From the NCBI RefSeq assembly GCF_015645445.1, contig NZ_JADOGI010000115.1, forward strand, positions 1-33,449: a stretch of 33,449 nt of DNA, in the 5' to 3' direction. Below are positions 8,536 through 17,156 of the stretch, in pieces. Every line of letters begins with the position of its first letter. Position 1 is the first letter of the stretch. A program made the position numbers and the translations under genes. The DNA comes from Nonomuraea cypriaca. Lineage in GTDB: Bacteria > Actinomycetota > Actinomycetes > Streptosporangiales > Streptosporangiaceae. The notes beneath the pieces were generated by a model. It was not told the DNA's origin. It was given only the letters and a program-made list of their open reading frames with translations, and searched no databases.

Positions 8536-9318
8536 ATGTCGAATTTGGTTCCGGGGTCGGAGTCCGTGCCCACGTCGGTGGACAACGCGCTGAGCCTGCT
8601 CGCACTGATCGGTGAGCAGCAGACCATCCGCGTCTCCGAGGCGGCCGATCGGCTCGGCGTGGCGCGTTCGACCGCGCATCGCCTGCTCAGCGCGCTGCGC
8701 AGGCACGGCTTCGTGCTCCAGGACAAGCCCAACGGGGTGTACCGCCCCGGCCCGGTCCTCAACGAGATCGGCCTGGCCGCCATCGGGCGGATCGACATCC
8801 GGTCGGTCGCCCGGCCGGTGCTGGAGGAGCTCAGCGAGCAGACCCGGGAGACCGTCAGCCTCAGCCTGATCGAGGGACGCAACGTCCGCTTCGTGGACTG
8901 CGTCGAGAGCCCGCGCACGGTCCGCGTCGGCGATCGCACCGGCGTCGTCATGCCCGCGCACTGCACGGCTGCGGGCAAGGCGATCCTGGCCGCGCTGTCC
9001 ACGATGGAGCTGGACCGCCGGTACCAGGACCGGACCCTGGTCACCCGCACGTCGAACTCCATCTCCACCTGGGAGCGGCTGGAGAAGGAGCTGGCGCTGG
9101 TGCGGCGGCACGGGTACGCGCTCAACGAGCAGGAGGGCGAGGAGGGCGTGTACGCGGTCGCGGTGGCGGTGCGCGACCTGACGAACGCCCCGCTGGCGGC
9201 GCTGGCCGTCCTGTTGCCCGCGGACCGGATCGGGCAGGCCGACGCACGAGGCGACTTCGTGCCGCTGCTCGGCCAGGCCGCCGAATCCGTCCAACGCCTG
9301 CTGCGCGCCAACCTCTGA
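8536..9318 (+). CDS. IclR-family transcriptional regulator
   Basis: A 260-residue regulator. The N-terminal winged helix (about 14-75) reads VDNALSLLALI, then IRVSEAADRLGVARSTAHRLLSAL, the IclR helix-turn-helix. The C-terminal effector domain (about 85-255) has the family features TVSLSLIEGRNVRFVD, PAHCTAAGKAILA and YALNEQEGEEGVYAVAV. It is divergent from the gentisate operon, and IclR proteins often control adjacent aromatic-acid genes. It is therefore the likely regulator, responding to gentisate or the hydroxybenzoate precursor. Whether it activates or represses is not visible. Its stop lies 11 bases from the converging stop of the binding-protein gene, leaving no room for a separate terminator. 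Confidence 0.9.
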   Translation: MSNLVPGSESVPTSVDNALSLLALIGEQQTIRVSEAADRLGVARSTAHRLLSALRRHGFVLQDKPNGVYRPGPVLNEIGLAAIGRIDIRSVARPVLEELSEQTRETVSLSLIEGRNVRFVDCVESPRTVRVGDRTGVVMPAHCTAAGKAILAALSTMELDRRYQDRTLVTRTSNSISTWERLEKELALVRRHGYALNEQEGEEGVYAVAVAVRDLTNAPLAALAVLLPADRIGQADARGDFVPLLGQAAESVQRLLRANL

Positions 9319-9329
9319 GCCCGGGGCGG

Positions 9330-10319
9330 CTATTTGAGGACGTGCCGGGTGTGGTCGAAGGAACGGTCGGTGAGGCCCAGGCGTCTCATGGAGGCCGCGA
9401 TGAGGTCCACCGAGGCGCGGTCGGTGGTCGCGTTCCACTGCGGCAGATGGATCTTCTCGGCCAGCTCGGGCTTGAGGCCCGCGATCTTCGGGAGCGCGGC
9501 GCGGAACGCAGCCGGATCCCGTCTGGTGGACTCCGCGGTCCGCCGCACCCCCGCCTGGAAGGCCGACACCAGCCGCGGGTTCTCCCGTGCCTTCTCGACT
9601 GACATGAGGAACGTGCCGATCTGCAGTCCGTTCCTGGCGTCGGAGTACGGGGCGGCCACCACCCGCATCTCGGCCGTCCGCGCCATGCTCAGGAACGGCT
9701 CGATCAGCATGGCCGCGTCCACGTCGCCGCGTTCCAGGGCGGGCAGCATCTCGGGGAAGCCCATCTCGACGTACTTGACGCCGGTCGGGGTGGCCCCGGC
9801 CTTGCGCACGGCGGCGTCGATCACGATGTCGTTGATGTTGCGCAGCGTGTTGACGGCGATCCGTTTGCCGTTCAGTCCCGCCGCGCTGGTGATCGTGCTG
9901 GCCGCCGGGACTGCGATCCCGGAGAAGTCCTGGTCCGGGTCATCGGACGTGCTGGTGCCCGAGCCGACCATGGTGAGCGGCAGGCCCCGGTTCATCGCGA
10001 TCACCGCGGAGACGACGTTGGAGCCGGCCACGTCGAGGCCGCCGTTGAGCAGCGCGGGGATCACGGCGGCCCCGCCCGCCGACGTCTGCACCTGGACGTC
10101 CAAGCCCTCCGCGGTGAAGAAGCCGCGCTGCACCCCGTAGGTCAGGAAGGCCGCCGGCATGCCTGCCGTGTCGGACACCTTGACCCGCGTCTGACCGTCA
10201 CCGCCCGACACGCCGACGCCGCCGCCGGACAGGTCACCCGGATAGTCGCTGCACGCGGTGACCAGGAACAGCGCCAGCAGCAGCGCCCCGATCCCACGCA
10301 GCGCGCCCCTGCTCGTCAT
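9330..10319 (-). CDS. ABC substrate-binding lipoprotein, SsuA/ThiY/NMT1-like
   Basis: A 329-residue extracytoplasmic receptor. The start forms an ATGA overlap with the ATPase stop. Residues 1-23 are a lipoprotein signal with lipobox VTAC and Cys23 as the anchor. The mature part shows family elements: AFLTYGVQRGFFTAEGLDV, GGAAVIPALLNGGLDVAGSN, ISAAGLNGKRIAVNTL-like text and ALERGDVDAAMLIEPF. Known members bind alkanesulfonates, taurine, nitrate, thiamine precursors or aromatic acids such as phthalate. It is the last gene of its operon and converges on iclR. Uptake of the aromatic acid degraded next door is an attractive inference, but the specificity cannot be read. Confidence 0.85.
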   Translation of the reverse strand: MTSRGALRGIGALLLALFLVTACSDYPGDLSGGGVGVSGGDGQTRVKVSDTAGMPAAFLTYGVQRGFFTAEGLDVQVQTSAGGAAVIPALLNGGLDVAGSNVVSAVIAMNRGLPLTMVGSGTSTSDDPDQDFSGIAVPAASTITSAAGLNGKRIAVNTLRNINDIVIDAAVRKAGATPTGVKYVEMGFPEMLPALERGDVDAAMLIEPFLSMARTAEMRVVAAPYSDARNGLQIGTFLMSVEKARENPRLVSAFQAGVRRTAESTRRDPAAFRAALPKIAGLKPELAEKIHLPQWNATTDRASVDLIAASMRRLGLTDRSFDHTRHVLK

Positions 10320-11083
10320 AGCGGCGATCCGGCCGGGCTGAGCGCGCCGAGCAGCTCACCGCGCAGCCGTCCGAAGTCCGGATGGTTCTTGGTGGTGAGC
10401 TGGTCGCGCGGGCGGGGCAGGCCCACGTCGACGCTGAGCGCGACGTGCGCGGGCGCCCGCAGGACCAGTACGCGGTCGGCCAGGTAGACCGCCTCGTCGA
10501 TGTCGTGCGTCACGAACAGCACGGTGATCTCGTAGCGGCGCCATACGTCGAGCAGTAGGTCCTCCAGGCCGGCTCTGGTCTGCGCGTCGACGGACGCGAA
10601 CGGCTCGTCCATGAGCAGGATCTGCGGCCGGTAGGCCAGTGCCCGGGCGATGGCCACGCGCTGCTGCATGCCGCCGGACATCTGCCACGGGTACGACTGG
10701 CCGCGCCCGCCGAGGCCGACCGCCTCCAGCGCCTCCTGGGTCGCGCCGCGCGCCTCCTGCCTCGAGACCCCCTTGTAGCGCAGCGGGAACGCGACGTTCC
10801 GCTCCACCGTCATCCACGGGTACAGCGACCTGCTGTAGTCCTGGAAGACGAGGGCCATCTCCCTGGGCGGCCCGGACACCACCACGTCGCGCAGCCGCAC
10901 CTCGCCGGAGGTGGCCGGCTCCAGCCCCGCCAGGCAGCGCAGCATCGTGGTCTTCCCGCATCCTGACGATCCCAGGATGCAGACGAACTCGCGGACGGCG
11001 ACGTCGAAGGTCAGGTCGGCGACGGCCGGGCGGGCGGACGGATCCGGGCCGTAGACCTTGCTCAGCTGGGCGACCTCAAGCAT
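10316..11083 (-). CDS. ABC transporter ATPase, SsuB/TauB-like
   Basis: A 255-residue nucleotide-binding subunit on the cytoplasmic face. Walker A is GSSGCGKT at 38-45. The Q loop lies in ALVFQDYSRSLYPW. The signature is MSGGMQQRVAIARAL, with Met in place of the last Gln of LSGGQ. Walker B is ILLMDEPFASVD, and the switch His lies in LFVTHDIDEAV. The start overlaps the stop of the upstream permease gene by 8 bases, and its own stop overlaps the binding-protein start by 4. It energises import by the two permeases encoded upstream. Confidence 0.92.
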   Translation of the reverse strand: MLEVAQLSKVYGPDPSARPAVADLTFDVAVREFVCILGSSGCGKTTMLRCLAGLEPATSGEVRLRDVVVSGPPREMALVFQDYSRSLYPWMTVERNVAFPLRYKGVSRQEARGATQEALEAVGLGGRGQSYPWQMSGGMQQRVAIARALAYRPQILLMDEPFASVDAQTRAGLEDLLLDVWRRYEITVLFVTHDIDEAVYLADRVLVLRAPAHVALSVDVGLPRPRDQLTTKNHPDFGRLRGELLGALSPAGSPL

Positions 11084-11933
11084 CGGAGTTCCCCTTCAGA
11101 CTGCGGTGCCAGAACAAGACGCGTGCCTCCAGTACGAGAAAGAGCCAGTTGAGGACGAATCCGAGCACGCCGAGCAGCACGATCCCGGTCCACATCTCCG
11201 GGATGGCGAAGGACCGCTGCGACTCCAGCACGAAGTAGCCGATCCCGTTGTCGCTGGCGACCATCTCCGAGACCACCATCAGGATGATCGCGATGGCCAG
11301 GCTGGTCCGCATGCCCGCGAAGATCCGCGGGGACGCCGCCGGGAGGATGATCCGCGTCAGCCGGGCGGTCGCGGGGATTTGGAACGAGCGCGCCGCCTCC
11401 AGTTGCTGCGCCTCGACGCCGCGTACGCCGTCGATGGTGTTGAGCAGGATCGGCCACACTGTGCCGAGCGCGATGATGAAGACCTTCGACCCGTCGCCGG
11501 CACCGAACAGCAGCAGGGCGAACGGGATGAGCGCGGGCGGCGGCAGCGCCCGCAGGAACTGGACCACCGGGTCGGCCGCGGTGCGCAGCCGCCGGAACAG
11601 CCCGAGCGCCGTGCCGAGCGCCACCCCGGCGGCGACCGCGATCGCGTATCCGGCGAACATCCGGCCGAGGCTGGGCAGCACGTCCCCGCCTACCCGGTCG
11701 AAGAGCCACAGGTCGGCGAAGTCCCTGGCGACCTCGGACGCGGGCGGGAAGTAGAAGCTGCCCGCCTGGCCCGTCCACCACCAGACGGTCGCCAGCGCGG
11801 CGCACGGAACGACGAGCTGCAGCCCGAGCAGCCGCAGCGCGCGGCCCATCCGGCGGGTCGCGCGGCTCGCCGCCGGACGGGTCCGTCTGCCGGTGACCGG
11901 GTCGGTCACCGCGTCGATCGCGGCACGCGTCAT
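11076..11933 (-). CDS. ABC transporter permease, SsuC/TauC-like (second of pair)
   Basis: A 285-residue inner-membrane protein with about six hydrophobic helices (first near 33-52). The ATPase-contact loop (EAA motif) reads EAARSFQIPATARLTRIILP. A basic N-terminal extension of about 30 residues precedes the first helix. The ATG overlaps the stop of the other permease gene by 4 bases. The chosen start is the only one that fits the tight operon packing; the longer open frame upstream reads through the neighbouring gene. Confidence 0.9.
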   Translation of the reverse strand: MTRAAIDAVTDPVTGRRTRPAASRATRRMGRALRLLGLQLVVPCAALATVWWWTGQAGSFYFPPASEVARDFADLWLFDRVGGDVLPSLGRMFAGYAIAVAAGVALGTALGLFRRLRTAADPVVQFLRALPPPALIPFALLLFGAGDGSKVFIIALGTVWPILLNTIDGVRGVEAQQLEAARSFQIPATARLTRIILPAASPRIFAGMRTSLAIAIILMVVSEMVASDNGIGYFVLESQRSFAIPEMWTGIVLLGVLGFVLNWLFLVLEARVLFWHRSLKGNSDA

Positions 11934-12730
11934 CGGGCCACCTCCTGCCGTTGCGCGGGATGCCAGGCCAGCACCCGCCGTTCCAGGGCGCCGAACGCCG
12001 CGTTGAGGACCCAGCCGAGCAGTCCGGTCGTGATGATCAGCGCGTACATGCGGGCGGTCCCGCCCGCTGACTGCGCGACGATGATGGCCCGGCCGAGCCC
12101 GGGCGTGCCGACGACCAGTTCCTCGGTGATCGTCAGGATCAGCGCGATCGACGACGCGATGCGCAGGCCGGTCGCGATGTAGGGGGTGGCGCTGGGGAGC
12201 ACGACCGTGCGGAACCGGGCGAACGTGCCCAGCCCGTACGAGCGCGCCGTGTCGGCGGCCACCGGGTCGACGTCCTGGACGCCGTAGATGGTCTGGAACA
12301 GCAGGGGCCAGAACACGGCGAAGGCGACGAGGAAGACCTTCGCCTGCAGCCCTGTGCCGTACACCAGGACGGTCAGCGGGATCAGCGCCACCGGCGGCAC
12401 CGGACGGCAGAACTCGATGACGACGCGGGCCAGCCGGAAAATCGTGCGGCTGGAACCGAGCACCATGCCGATGGGCACGGCGAGCACGGCGCCCAGGCCG
12501 AGCCCGGCCGCCCAGCCGAGCAGCGTCCGGCCGACCTCCACCCACAGTGGCCGCCCGCCGGCCAGGCGGAAGAACTCGGCGTAGATCTCGCCGGACGGCG
12601 GGAACCAGCGCTCCGGCAGCAGCCCGCTGCGCGTACACAGCTCCACCAGCAGCAACGCCACCGCGATACCCGCCAGCTTGAGGCCGAGATCCGAGCCGGG
12701 TCTGGCCGACACGCGGGCGAGAAGTGCCAC
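11930..12730 (-). CDS. ABC transporter permease, SsuC/TauC-like (first of pair)
   Basis: A 266-residue membrane permease, first gene of the four-gene importer operon. The GTG at 12730 is chosen because GGAAGGAG lies just upstream on the coding strand. The helices resemble those of its partner, with the EAA loop at DTARSYGLGTFARFRTVVLPSA. Two non-identical permeases in one operon suggest a heterodimeric channel; most SsuABC-type systems use one permease gene. The two proteins clearly differ in sequence, so this is not a recent duplication. Confidence 0.9.
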   Translation of the reverse strand: MALLARVSARPGSDLGLKLAGIAVALLLVELCTRSGLLPERWFPPSGEIYAEFFRLAGGRPLWVEVGRTLLGWAAGLGLGAVLAVPIGMVLGSSRTIFRLARVVIEFCRPVPPVALIPLTVLVYGTGLQAKVFLVAFAVFWPLLFQTIYGVQDVDPVAADTARSYGLGTFARFRTVVLPSATPYIATGLRIASSIALILTITEELVVGTPGLGRAIIVAQSAGGTARMYALIITTGLLGWVLNAAFGALERRVLAWHPAQRQEVAR

Positions 12731-13009
12731 GGCCGTCTCCTTCCTAGCCTGGTGCTGTGTTACAGCCCGGTTAAGGGGAATTTATGTATGACTTCCGCCA
12801 TACGCAATGGCGCCTCACTCGAATTCCGCAGACTAGAATCATGGTCACCACCGACGTCTTCGACCGCGTCGATTCCCGCGCGGCGCGTCCTAAGAGCCGG
12901 ATGGCGCACACTCGTGCCGGAGATCGCCGGTCAGGGAGGTCTTCAAAGCCGGAGGGCCGCGGGACATCACAACCCTGGTCTTGCCTGCCACAGGAGGTAA
13001 GACCCCTCC
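12731..13009. other. Intergenic region between importer operon and gntR; no gene seen
   Basis: About 280 bases between the divergent importer and GntR operons. Short frames of 82-102 codons cross it on both strands, but none shows a recognisable domain or a good ribosome site. The 12731-12800 part is locally AT-richer (GTTAAGGGGAATTTATG) and probably holds the promoter of the leftward importer operon. At 12974-13024 the inverted pairs CCTGGTC/GACCAGG and AGGAGG/CCTCCT could fold, but they overlap the rightward promoter, so they may be operator half-sites or chance. Confidence 0.5.
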
Positions 13010-13038
13010 TTGCGACCAGGCAGGTGCTGGGTTACGGT
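13010..13038 (+). promoter_or_regulatory. Candidate sigma-70/HrdB-type promoter of the GntR operon
   Basis: TTGCGA at 13010-13015 and TACGGT at 13033-13038 are separated by 17 bases. They match the actinomycete housekeeping pattern (TTGNNN, TANNNT). The predicted start of transcription near 13045 falls directly before the heptamer array at 13047-13067, so a repressor bound there would block initiation. The gntR start is about 45 bases further on. Confidence 0.55.
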
Positions 13039-13046
13039 GATGCGAG

Positions 13047-13067
13047 ACATCAGACGTCAGGTGTCCG
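13047..13067 (+). promoter_or_regulatory. Candidate GntR operator 1 (three tandem 7-bp repeats)
   Basis: Three contiguous heptamers occur: ACATCAG (13047-13053), ACGTCAG (13054-13060) and GTGTCCG (13061-13067). The 15-mer at 13051-13065 differs by one base from 17168-17182 upstream of the binding-protein gene. The position just after the predicted transcription start suggests autorepression by the GntR protein encoded next. Confidence 0.65.
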
Positions 13068-13088
13068 GAATGGTCAAGGGAGCCGATC

Positions 13089-13790
13089 GTGACACTTGCC
13101 GAGAGCATCGCGGAGCGCCTGTTCCAGGAGATCATCGAGGGGCGGCTGAGCCCGAGCCGACCACTGCCTCCTGAGGGCGAACTCGCCAGCTGCTACACCG
13201 TGAGCCGGCTCACCATCCGCGAAGCGATCCGCATCCTGCGCACCCAGAACGTCGTGCGCATCCGCCGGGGCCGCGGCACCGAGGTGAACCCACCGGAGGA
13301 GTGGACATCGCTCGAGGCGGTCGTCCGGGCCTCGGCCACGCCGTCGAGCAACCTCGGGCTCGTGCCCGAGCGCCTGCTCGAGGCACGCAGGATGATCGAG
13401 ATCGGTGCCGTTCAGCTCGCCGCGGAGCGCAGGTCCGACGACGACCTCGTGCAGTTGGGCGTGCAGCTCGAGGAGATGCGCGCGGCCTCCGCGGACGGAG
13501 ACGTCACCCGCTTCGTCGACGCCGACATCCGCTTCCACGACGTCATCATGCATGCGAGCGGCAACGTCTTCGTGCCTTTGCTGTTCGGCCCTTTCGGTCC
13601 GCTGCTCATCGAGGCCAGGCGCCAGACCTCGGCGGTCCCGGAGATCCAGCGGAACGCCATCGAGCAGCACGGCAAGATCATCAGCGCGCTCACCGCGGGC
13701 GACAGCGAGATGGCTCGCCTGGCGATGGAAGCGCACATGCAGCAGACGCAGCGCGATCTCAGGCAGCACGTCCTGGACGGCCACGCGTGA
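13089..13790 (+). CDS. GntR-family regulator, FadR/FCD subfamily
   Basis: A 233-residue regulator. The GTG start has AAGGGAG 7 bases upstream. The N-terminal winged helix (about 4-68) reads SIAERLFQEIIEGRLSPSRPLPPEGELA, then VSRLTIREAIRILR and a wing at IRRGRGTEV. The FCD effector domain (about 90-225) has the expected helices and metal-type residues: Asp and His in DADIRFHDVIMHASGN, His in EQHGKII and His in MEAHMQ. FCD proteins of this type usually sense sugar acids or other small acids and repress their own operon. It overlaps the following kinase gene by GTGA, so it is the first gene of the carbohydrate operon. The two heptamer arrays are its likely targets. Confidence 0.92.
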   Translation: MTLAESIAERLFQEIIEGRLSPSRPLPPEGELASCYTVSRLTIREAIRILRTQNVVRIRRGRGTEVNPPEEWTSLEAVVRASATPSSNLGLVPERLLEARRMIEIGAVQLAAERRSDDDLVQLGVQLEEMRAASADGDVTRFVDADIRFHDVIMHASGNVFVPLLFGPFGPLLIEARRQTSAVPEIQRNAIEQHGKIISALTAGDSEMARLAMEAHMQQTQRDLRQHVLDGHA

Positions 13791-15229
13791 GCACGAAGGA
13801 ATCCACCGAGCATGTCCGGCCGCGTCCGATCGAGGACGTGCTCGCCGGCCAGCCGCGGGCCTTCTCGGTCTCCCCGGGGGAGCTCGCGGCGGCGGTGGCG
13901 TCCGGTCGTCGCATGATCGTGCTCGATGACGATCCGACCGGCACTCAGACCGTCTCCGGCCTGCCGGTGCTGACGCGCTGGTCGGTCGACGACCTCCGCT
14001 GGGCGCTCACACAGCGCGCACCGGCGGTGTTCGTGCTGGTCAACACACGTGGAATGCCCGCCGCCGCCGCGGCGGCACGAGACCGCGAGGTCGTACGCGC
14101 CAGTCTGGAGGCCGCGGCGCTGGAGGGGGTCGAGGTCGTCTTCGCCAGCCGTGGCGACTCGACGCTGCGCGGCCACTTCCCGCTCGAGGCCGACGCCATC
14201 GCCGAGGCGCTCAACCGGCAGGTGGACGCGGTCGTGCTCGCCCCCGCCTACATCGACGCGGGCCGCGTCACGGTCAACGGCGAGCACTGGCTCCGCACCG
14301 CCGAGGGCATGCTCCCCGTCGGCGAGAGCGAGTTCGCCCGAGACGCGACGTTCGGCTATCGGGCGTCGGCGCTGCCCGCCTGGGTGGAGGAGAAGAGCGG
14401 CGGCGCGATCCCGCGGCGCGAGGTTCCCGTGATAACGCTGGGCGAGCTGCGGTCGGGCGATCTTCCCGCTCTCGTTTCCCGCCTGACCTCGCTCGGTGCG
14501 GGACGGCCGGTCGCGGTCGACGCCGCCTGCGATGACGACCTGCGGATGCTCACGCTCGCGCTCATCGAAGCGGAGCGTCTGGGCAAGACCTTCGTCTACC
14601 GGGTGGGCCCCTCGTTCGTCCGCTCGCGCAGCGGGCAGGCGGCCGTGCCTCCGATCGACGACGCGCGTCTGCGCTCGCTCACGGATTCCGCGACCGCTCA
14701 CGGTCTCGTCGTCGTCGGCTCGCACGTCGCGCAGACCACCCGGCAACTCGAGCGCCTGCGGGCGGGCCGGTCGATGGCCCTCATCGAGCTGGAGAACGAT
14801 CGGCTGCTCAACCCCGATGGTGTCGGGGCCTACGTCGCCGAGGTCGTGGAGCGGGTCGTCGACCTCCTCGCGAGCGAGGAGGTCGTGCTCTCGACGAGCC
14901 GGGTGCTGGTCACCGCCGGCTCAGGCGAGGCGAACCTCGCGCTCTCACGCACGATCAGCGCGGGCGTCGTGCGCGTGGTGCGCGGCGTCACGGCCCGGGT
15001 ACGCCCCGCCTTCGTCGTCGCGAAGGGCGGCATCACGTCCTCTGACGTGGCGACCGACGGGCTCGGCATCGTACGAGCCCATGTGCTCGGCACCCTGCTG
15101 CCCGGCATCGTCTCCTTGTGGGTTGCGGCCGAGGGCCGCTCCGCGGGCCTGCCCTACGTCGTCTTCGCGGGGAACGTCGGCGGCGACGAGGCCCTGGCCG
15201 AGGTCGTCGACCGCCTGAGAAAGGAATAG
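13787..15229 (+). CDS. Four-carbon acid-sugar kinase (DUF1537; OtnK/DtnK-like)
   Basis: A 480-residue two-domain kinase. The GTG start overlaps the gntR stop (GTGA). The N-terminal substrate domain opens with VLDDDPTGTQTVSG (Asp47-Asp49) and contains SRGDSTLRGHFPLE, typical of the DUF1537 N-domain. The C-terminal nucleotide-binding domain contains VTAGSGEANLAL and FVVAKGGITSSDVATDGLGI. Characterised members phosphorylate D-threonate, D-erythronate, L-threonate or 3-oxo-tetronates at O4. The next gene is a beta-hydroxyacid dehydrogenase, the usual partner, but no OtnC aldolase, OtnI isomerase or PdxA2 is in the window. The substrate may therefore be completed by genes elsewhere or be a different acid sugar. 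Confidence 0.9.
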   Translation: MSTKESTEHVRPRPIEDVLAGQPRAFSVSPGELAAAVASGRRMIVLDDDPTGTQTVSGLPVLTRWSVDDLRWALTQRAPAVFVLVNTRGMPAAAAAARDREVVRASLEAAALEGVEVVFASRGDSTLRGHFPLEADAIAEALNRQVDAVVLAPAYIDAGRVTVNGEHWLRTAEGMLPVGESEFARDATFGYRASALPAWVEEKSGGAIPRREVPVITLGELRSGDLPALVSRLTSLGAGRPVAVDAACDDDLRMLTLALIEAERLGKTFVYRVGPSFVRSRSGQAAVPPIDDARLRSLTDSATAHGLVVVGSHVAQTTRQLERLRAGRSMALIELENDRLLNPDGVGAYVAEVVERVVDLLASEEVVLSTSRVLVTAGSGEANLALSRTISAGVVRVVRGVTARVRPAFVVAKGGITSSDVATDGLGIVRAHVLGTLLPGIVSLWVAAEGRSAGLPYVVFAGNVGGDEALAEVVDRLRKE

Positions 15230-15232
15230 TCC

Positions 15233-16138
15233 ATGTCACAAGCAGCACCGCGCGTCGCGCACATCGGGCTGGGGGCCATCGGCCTGCCCATGGCGCTGCG
15301 ACTCGCCGGCGCCTTTCCCGTCCGCGCCTACGACATCGACGAGTCCCGCCTGAGGGCCGCCGTTCAGGGGGGCGCGACGGCCGCGGCGAGCTCGGCGGAG
15401 GCGGCGGCCGGCAGTGACATCGCCCTGCTGGCCGTGCGGGACCAGGCGCAGGTCGAAGCGGCTCTGTTCGGGGCCGGCGGCGTGGTGGGCGCCGGGTTCC
15501 GTGGGGTCGTGCTGCTGACGAGCACCATCGGGCCCGCGGCCGTACGCGCGATCGCCGAGCAGTTGGCGAGTGCGGGCATCGGCCTCGTCGACGCTCCGGT
15601 GAGCGGCGGGCCCGTGCGCGCGGGCGAGGGCGACCTGCTGGTGCTCGTCGGCGCGACGGCCGAGGCGCTCGCGAGCGTCCGACCGGTGCTCGAACGGCTC
15701 GCCTCGACGCTCACGATCGTCGGCGGCGCGGCGGGCGACGGCCAGGTGTTCAAGACGATCAACCAGTTGCTCGCCGGCGTGCACATCGCGGTGGCGGCCG
15801 AGGCGATCGCGCTCGCCCGCGGGCTCGGGGTCGATCCGCAGACCGTCATCTCCGCGCTCTCGCAGGGGGCGGGCGGCTCCTTCATGTTCGGCGACCGCGG
15901 TCCGCGCATGTTGCAGGCCTACGGCGACGGCGCGGAGGTGAAGTCGCGACTCGACATCTTCGTCAAGGACATGAGCATCGTCACCGGGGTCGCCCGGCAG
16001 ACCCGGGTCGCGACCCCGCTCGCCGCGGCGGCCGAGCAGCTCTACCTGCTCGCCGACAGCCACGGGCTCGGGGCGCGCGACGACTCCTCCGTCGTGACGT
16101 TGCTGTCGCCCCGGGACGACGCATCCGAGGTCGGCTGA
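15233..16138 (+). CDS. Beta-hydroxyacid dehydrogenase (3-hydroxyisobutyrate/L-threonate dehydrogenase-like)
   Basis: A 301-residue NAD(P)-dependent dehydrogenase. AAGGAA precedes the ATG. The Rossmann motif is GLGAIGLPMA (Gly12, Gly14, Gly17). The substrate-binding signature is DAPVSGGPVRAGEGDL, and the catalytic Lys174 lies in FKTINQLL. The all-helical C-terminal half is complete. Known relatives LtnD and OtnD oxidise L-threonate or related tetronates to the 2-keto acid, and occur beside DUF1537 kinases as here. 3-Hydroxyisobutyrate or tartronate semialdehyde activity cannot be excluded. The stop overlaps the next ATG by one base (TGATG). Confidence 0.88.
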   Translation: MSQAAPRVAHIGLGAIGLPMALRLAGAFPVRAYDIDESRLRAAVQGGATAAASSAEAAAGSDIALLAVRDQAQVEAALFGAGGVVGAGFRGVVLLTSTIGPAAVRAIAEQLASAGIGLVDAPVSGGPVRAGEGDLLVLVGATAEALASVRPVLERLASTLTIVGGAAGDGQVFKTINQLLAGVHIAVAAEAIALARGLGVDPQTVISALSQGAGGSFMFGDRGPRMLQAYGDGAEVKSRLDIFVKDMSIVTGVARQTRVATPLAAAAEQLYLLADSHGLGARDDSSVVTLLSPRDDASEVG

Positions 16139-17115
16139 TGCGCCACACCACCCTGGGCTCGTCCGGCTGCTCGATCTCCCGCGTCGCGCTGGGCACGATG
16201 ACCTTCGGGCAGCAGACGGCGGAGCCCGAGGCCTTCGCGCAACTCGACCGCTTCACCCAGGCGGGTGGCACACTTCTGGACACCGCCGACGCCTACGGTG
16301 GCGGCACGAGCGAGCGCATCGTCGGCCGCTGGATCGCGAGCAAGCCGGCGCACGTGCGCGACGAGATCGTGCTCGCGACGAAGGCACGCTTCCCGACAGG
16401 GCCCGGCACCAACGATGTCGGGCTGTCTCGCAAGCACCTCGCCCAAGCCCTCGACGCTTCGCTCGAACGGCTCGGCGTCGAGACGATCGACCTCTATCAG
16501 GCGCACTCCTTCGACCCGCACACCCCGATCGAGGAGACTCTCCGTTTCCTCGACGACGCGGTGAGGGCGGGCAAGATCCACTACGTGGGGCTGTCCAACT
16601 TCACCGCGTGGCAGGTGCAGCGCGTCGTCGATGTCGCGTCCTTCGGCGGCCTTGTCGGCCCGAGCGCCTTGCAGGCGCAGTACAACCTGCTCACTCGCGA
16701 GCTGGAGTGGGAGATCATGCCCGCGCTCGAAGCGAACGGCCTGGGACTGCTCGTCTGGTCCCCGCTCGCGGCGGGGGTGCTCACCGGCAGGCGGCCGCTC
16801 GACGGGCTGCCGGTGGCGCGGCTGGAACAAGCCCAGGCGGTGCTCAAGGCGCTCGGGAAGATCGCGGAGCGGCGGGGTGTGCCGTCGAGCCGCGTCGCCC
16901 TGGCGTGGCTGGCCGCGCAGCCCGCCGTGTCCTCCGTGATCCTCGGAGCGCGCACCCTCCAGCAGTTGGAGGACAATCTCGCGGCCTTCGACCTGGTGCT
17001 CGAGGCCGGCGAACTCGCCCTGCTCGCGGCGGCGAGCACACCCGTCACCGGCGACTACCCGTACGGCGAGCGCGGCCTGGAGCAGCGCAGCCGCAAGCTC
17101 GAGGGCGGCCGATAG
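16138..17115 (+). CDS. Aldo/keto reductase
   Basis: A 325-residue NADPH-linked TIM-barrel oxidoreductase. The catalytic tetrad is visible: Asp48 in LLDTADAYGGG, Tyr53, Lys82 in VLATKARF and His123 in YQAHSFD. GLSNFTAWQVQ and the cofactor-binding tail SSVILGARTLQQLEDNL are family features. It resembles the YajO/Tas-like group with broad aldehyde or sugar activity. The start shares one base with the preceding stop. In this operon it could oxidise or reduce an aldose or ketose between the GH127 product and the acid-sugar kinase; that is inference. Confidence 0.9.
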   Translation: MRHTTLGSSGCSISRVALGTMTFGQQTAEPEAFAQLDRFTQAGGTLLDTADAYGGGTSERIVGRWIASKPAHVRDEIVLATKARFPTGPGTNDVGLSRKHLAQALDASLERLGVETIDLYQAHSFDPHTPIEETLRFLDDAVRAGKIHYVGLSNFTAWQVQRVVDVASFGGLVGPSALQAQYNLLTRELEWEIMPALEANGLGLLVWSPLAAGVLTGRRPLDGLPVARLEQAQAVLKALGKIAERRGVPSSRVALAWLAAQPAVSSVILGARTLQQLEDNLAAFDLVLEAGELALLAAASTPVTGDYPYGERGLEQRSRKLEGGR

Positions 17116-17156
17116 CCGGTGGAGCACCAAACCGCGGCGCCAAGATCCGCCAACAG

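Noticed and set aside
12974..13024. Possible riboswitch or attenuator from CCTGGTC/GACCAGG and inner repeats
   Set aside because: It lies upstream of the predicted transcription start, so it would not be transcribed; no known riboswitch pattern is seen.
12752..13092. Two short plus-strand frames of 82 and 102 codons before gntR
   Set aside because: They have no domain, cross the promoter and operator, and have a composition like random GC-rich sequence.
13301..13786. Upstream extension of the kinase frame
   Set aside because: It overlaps gntR out of frame; the GTG at 13787 gives the family length and a GTGA junction.
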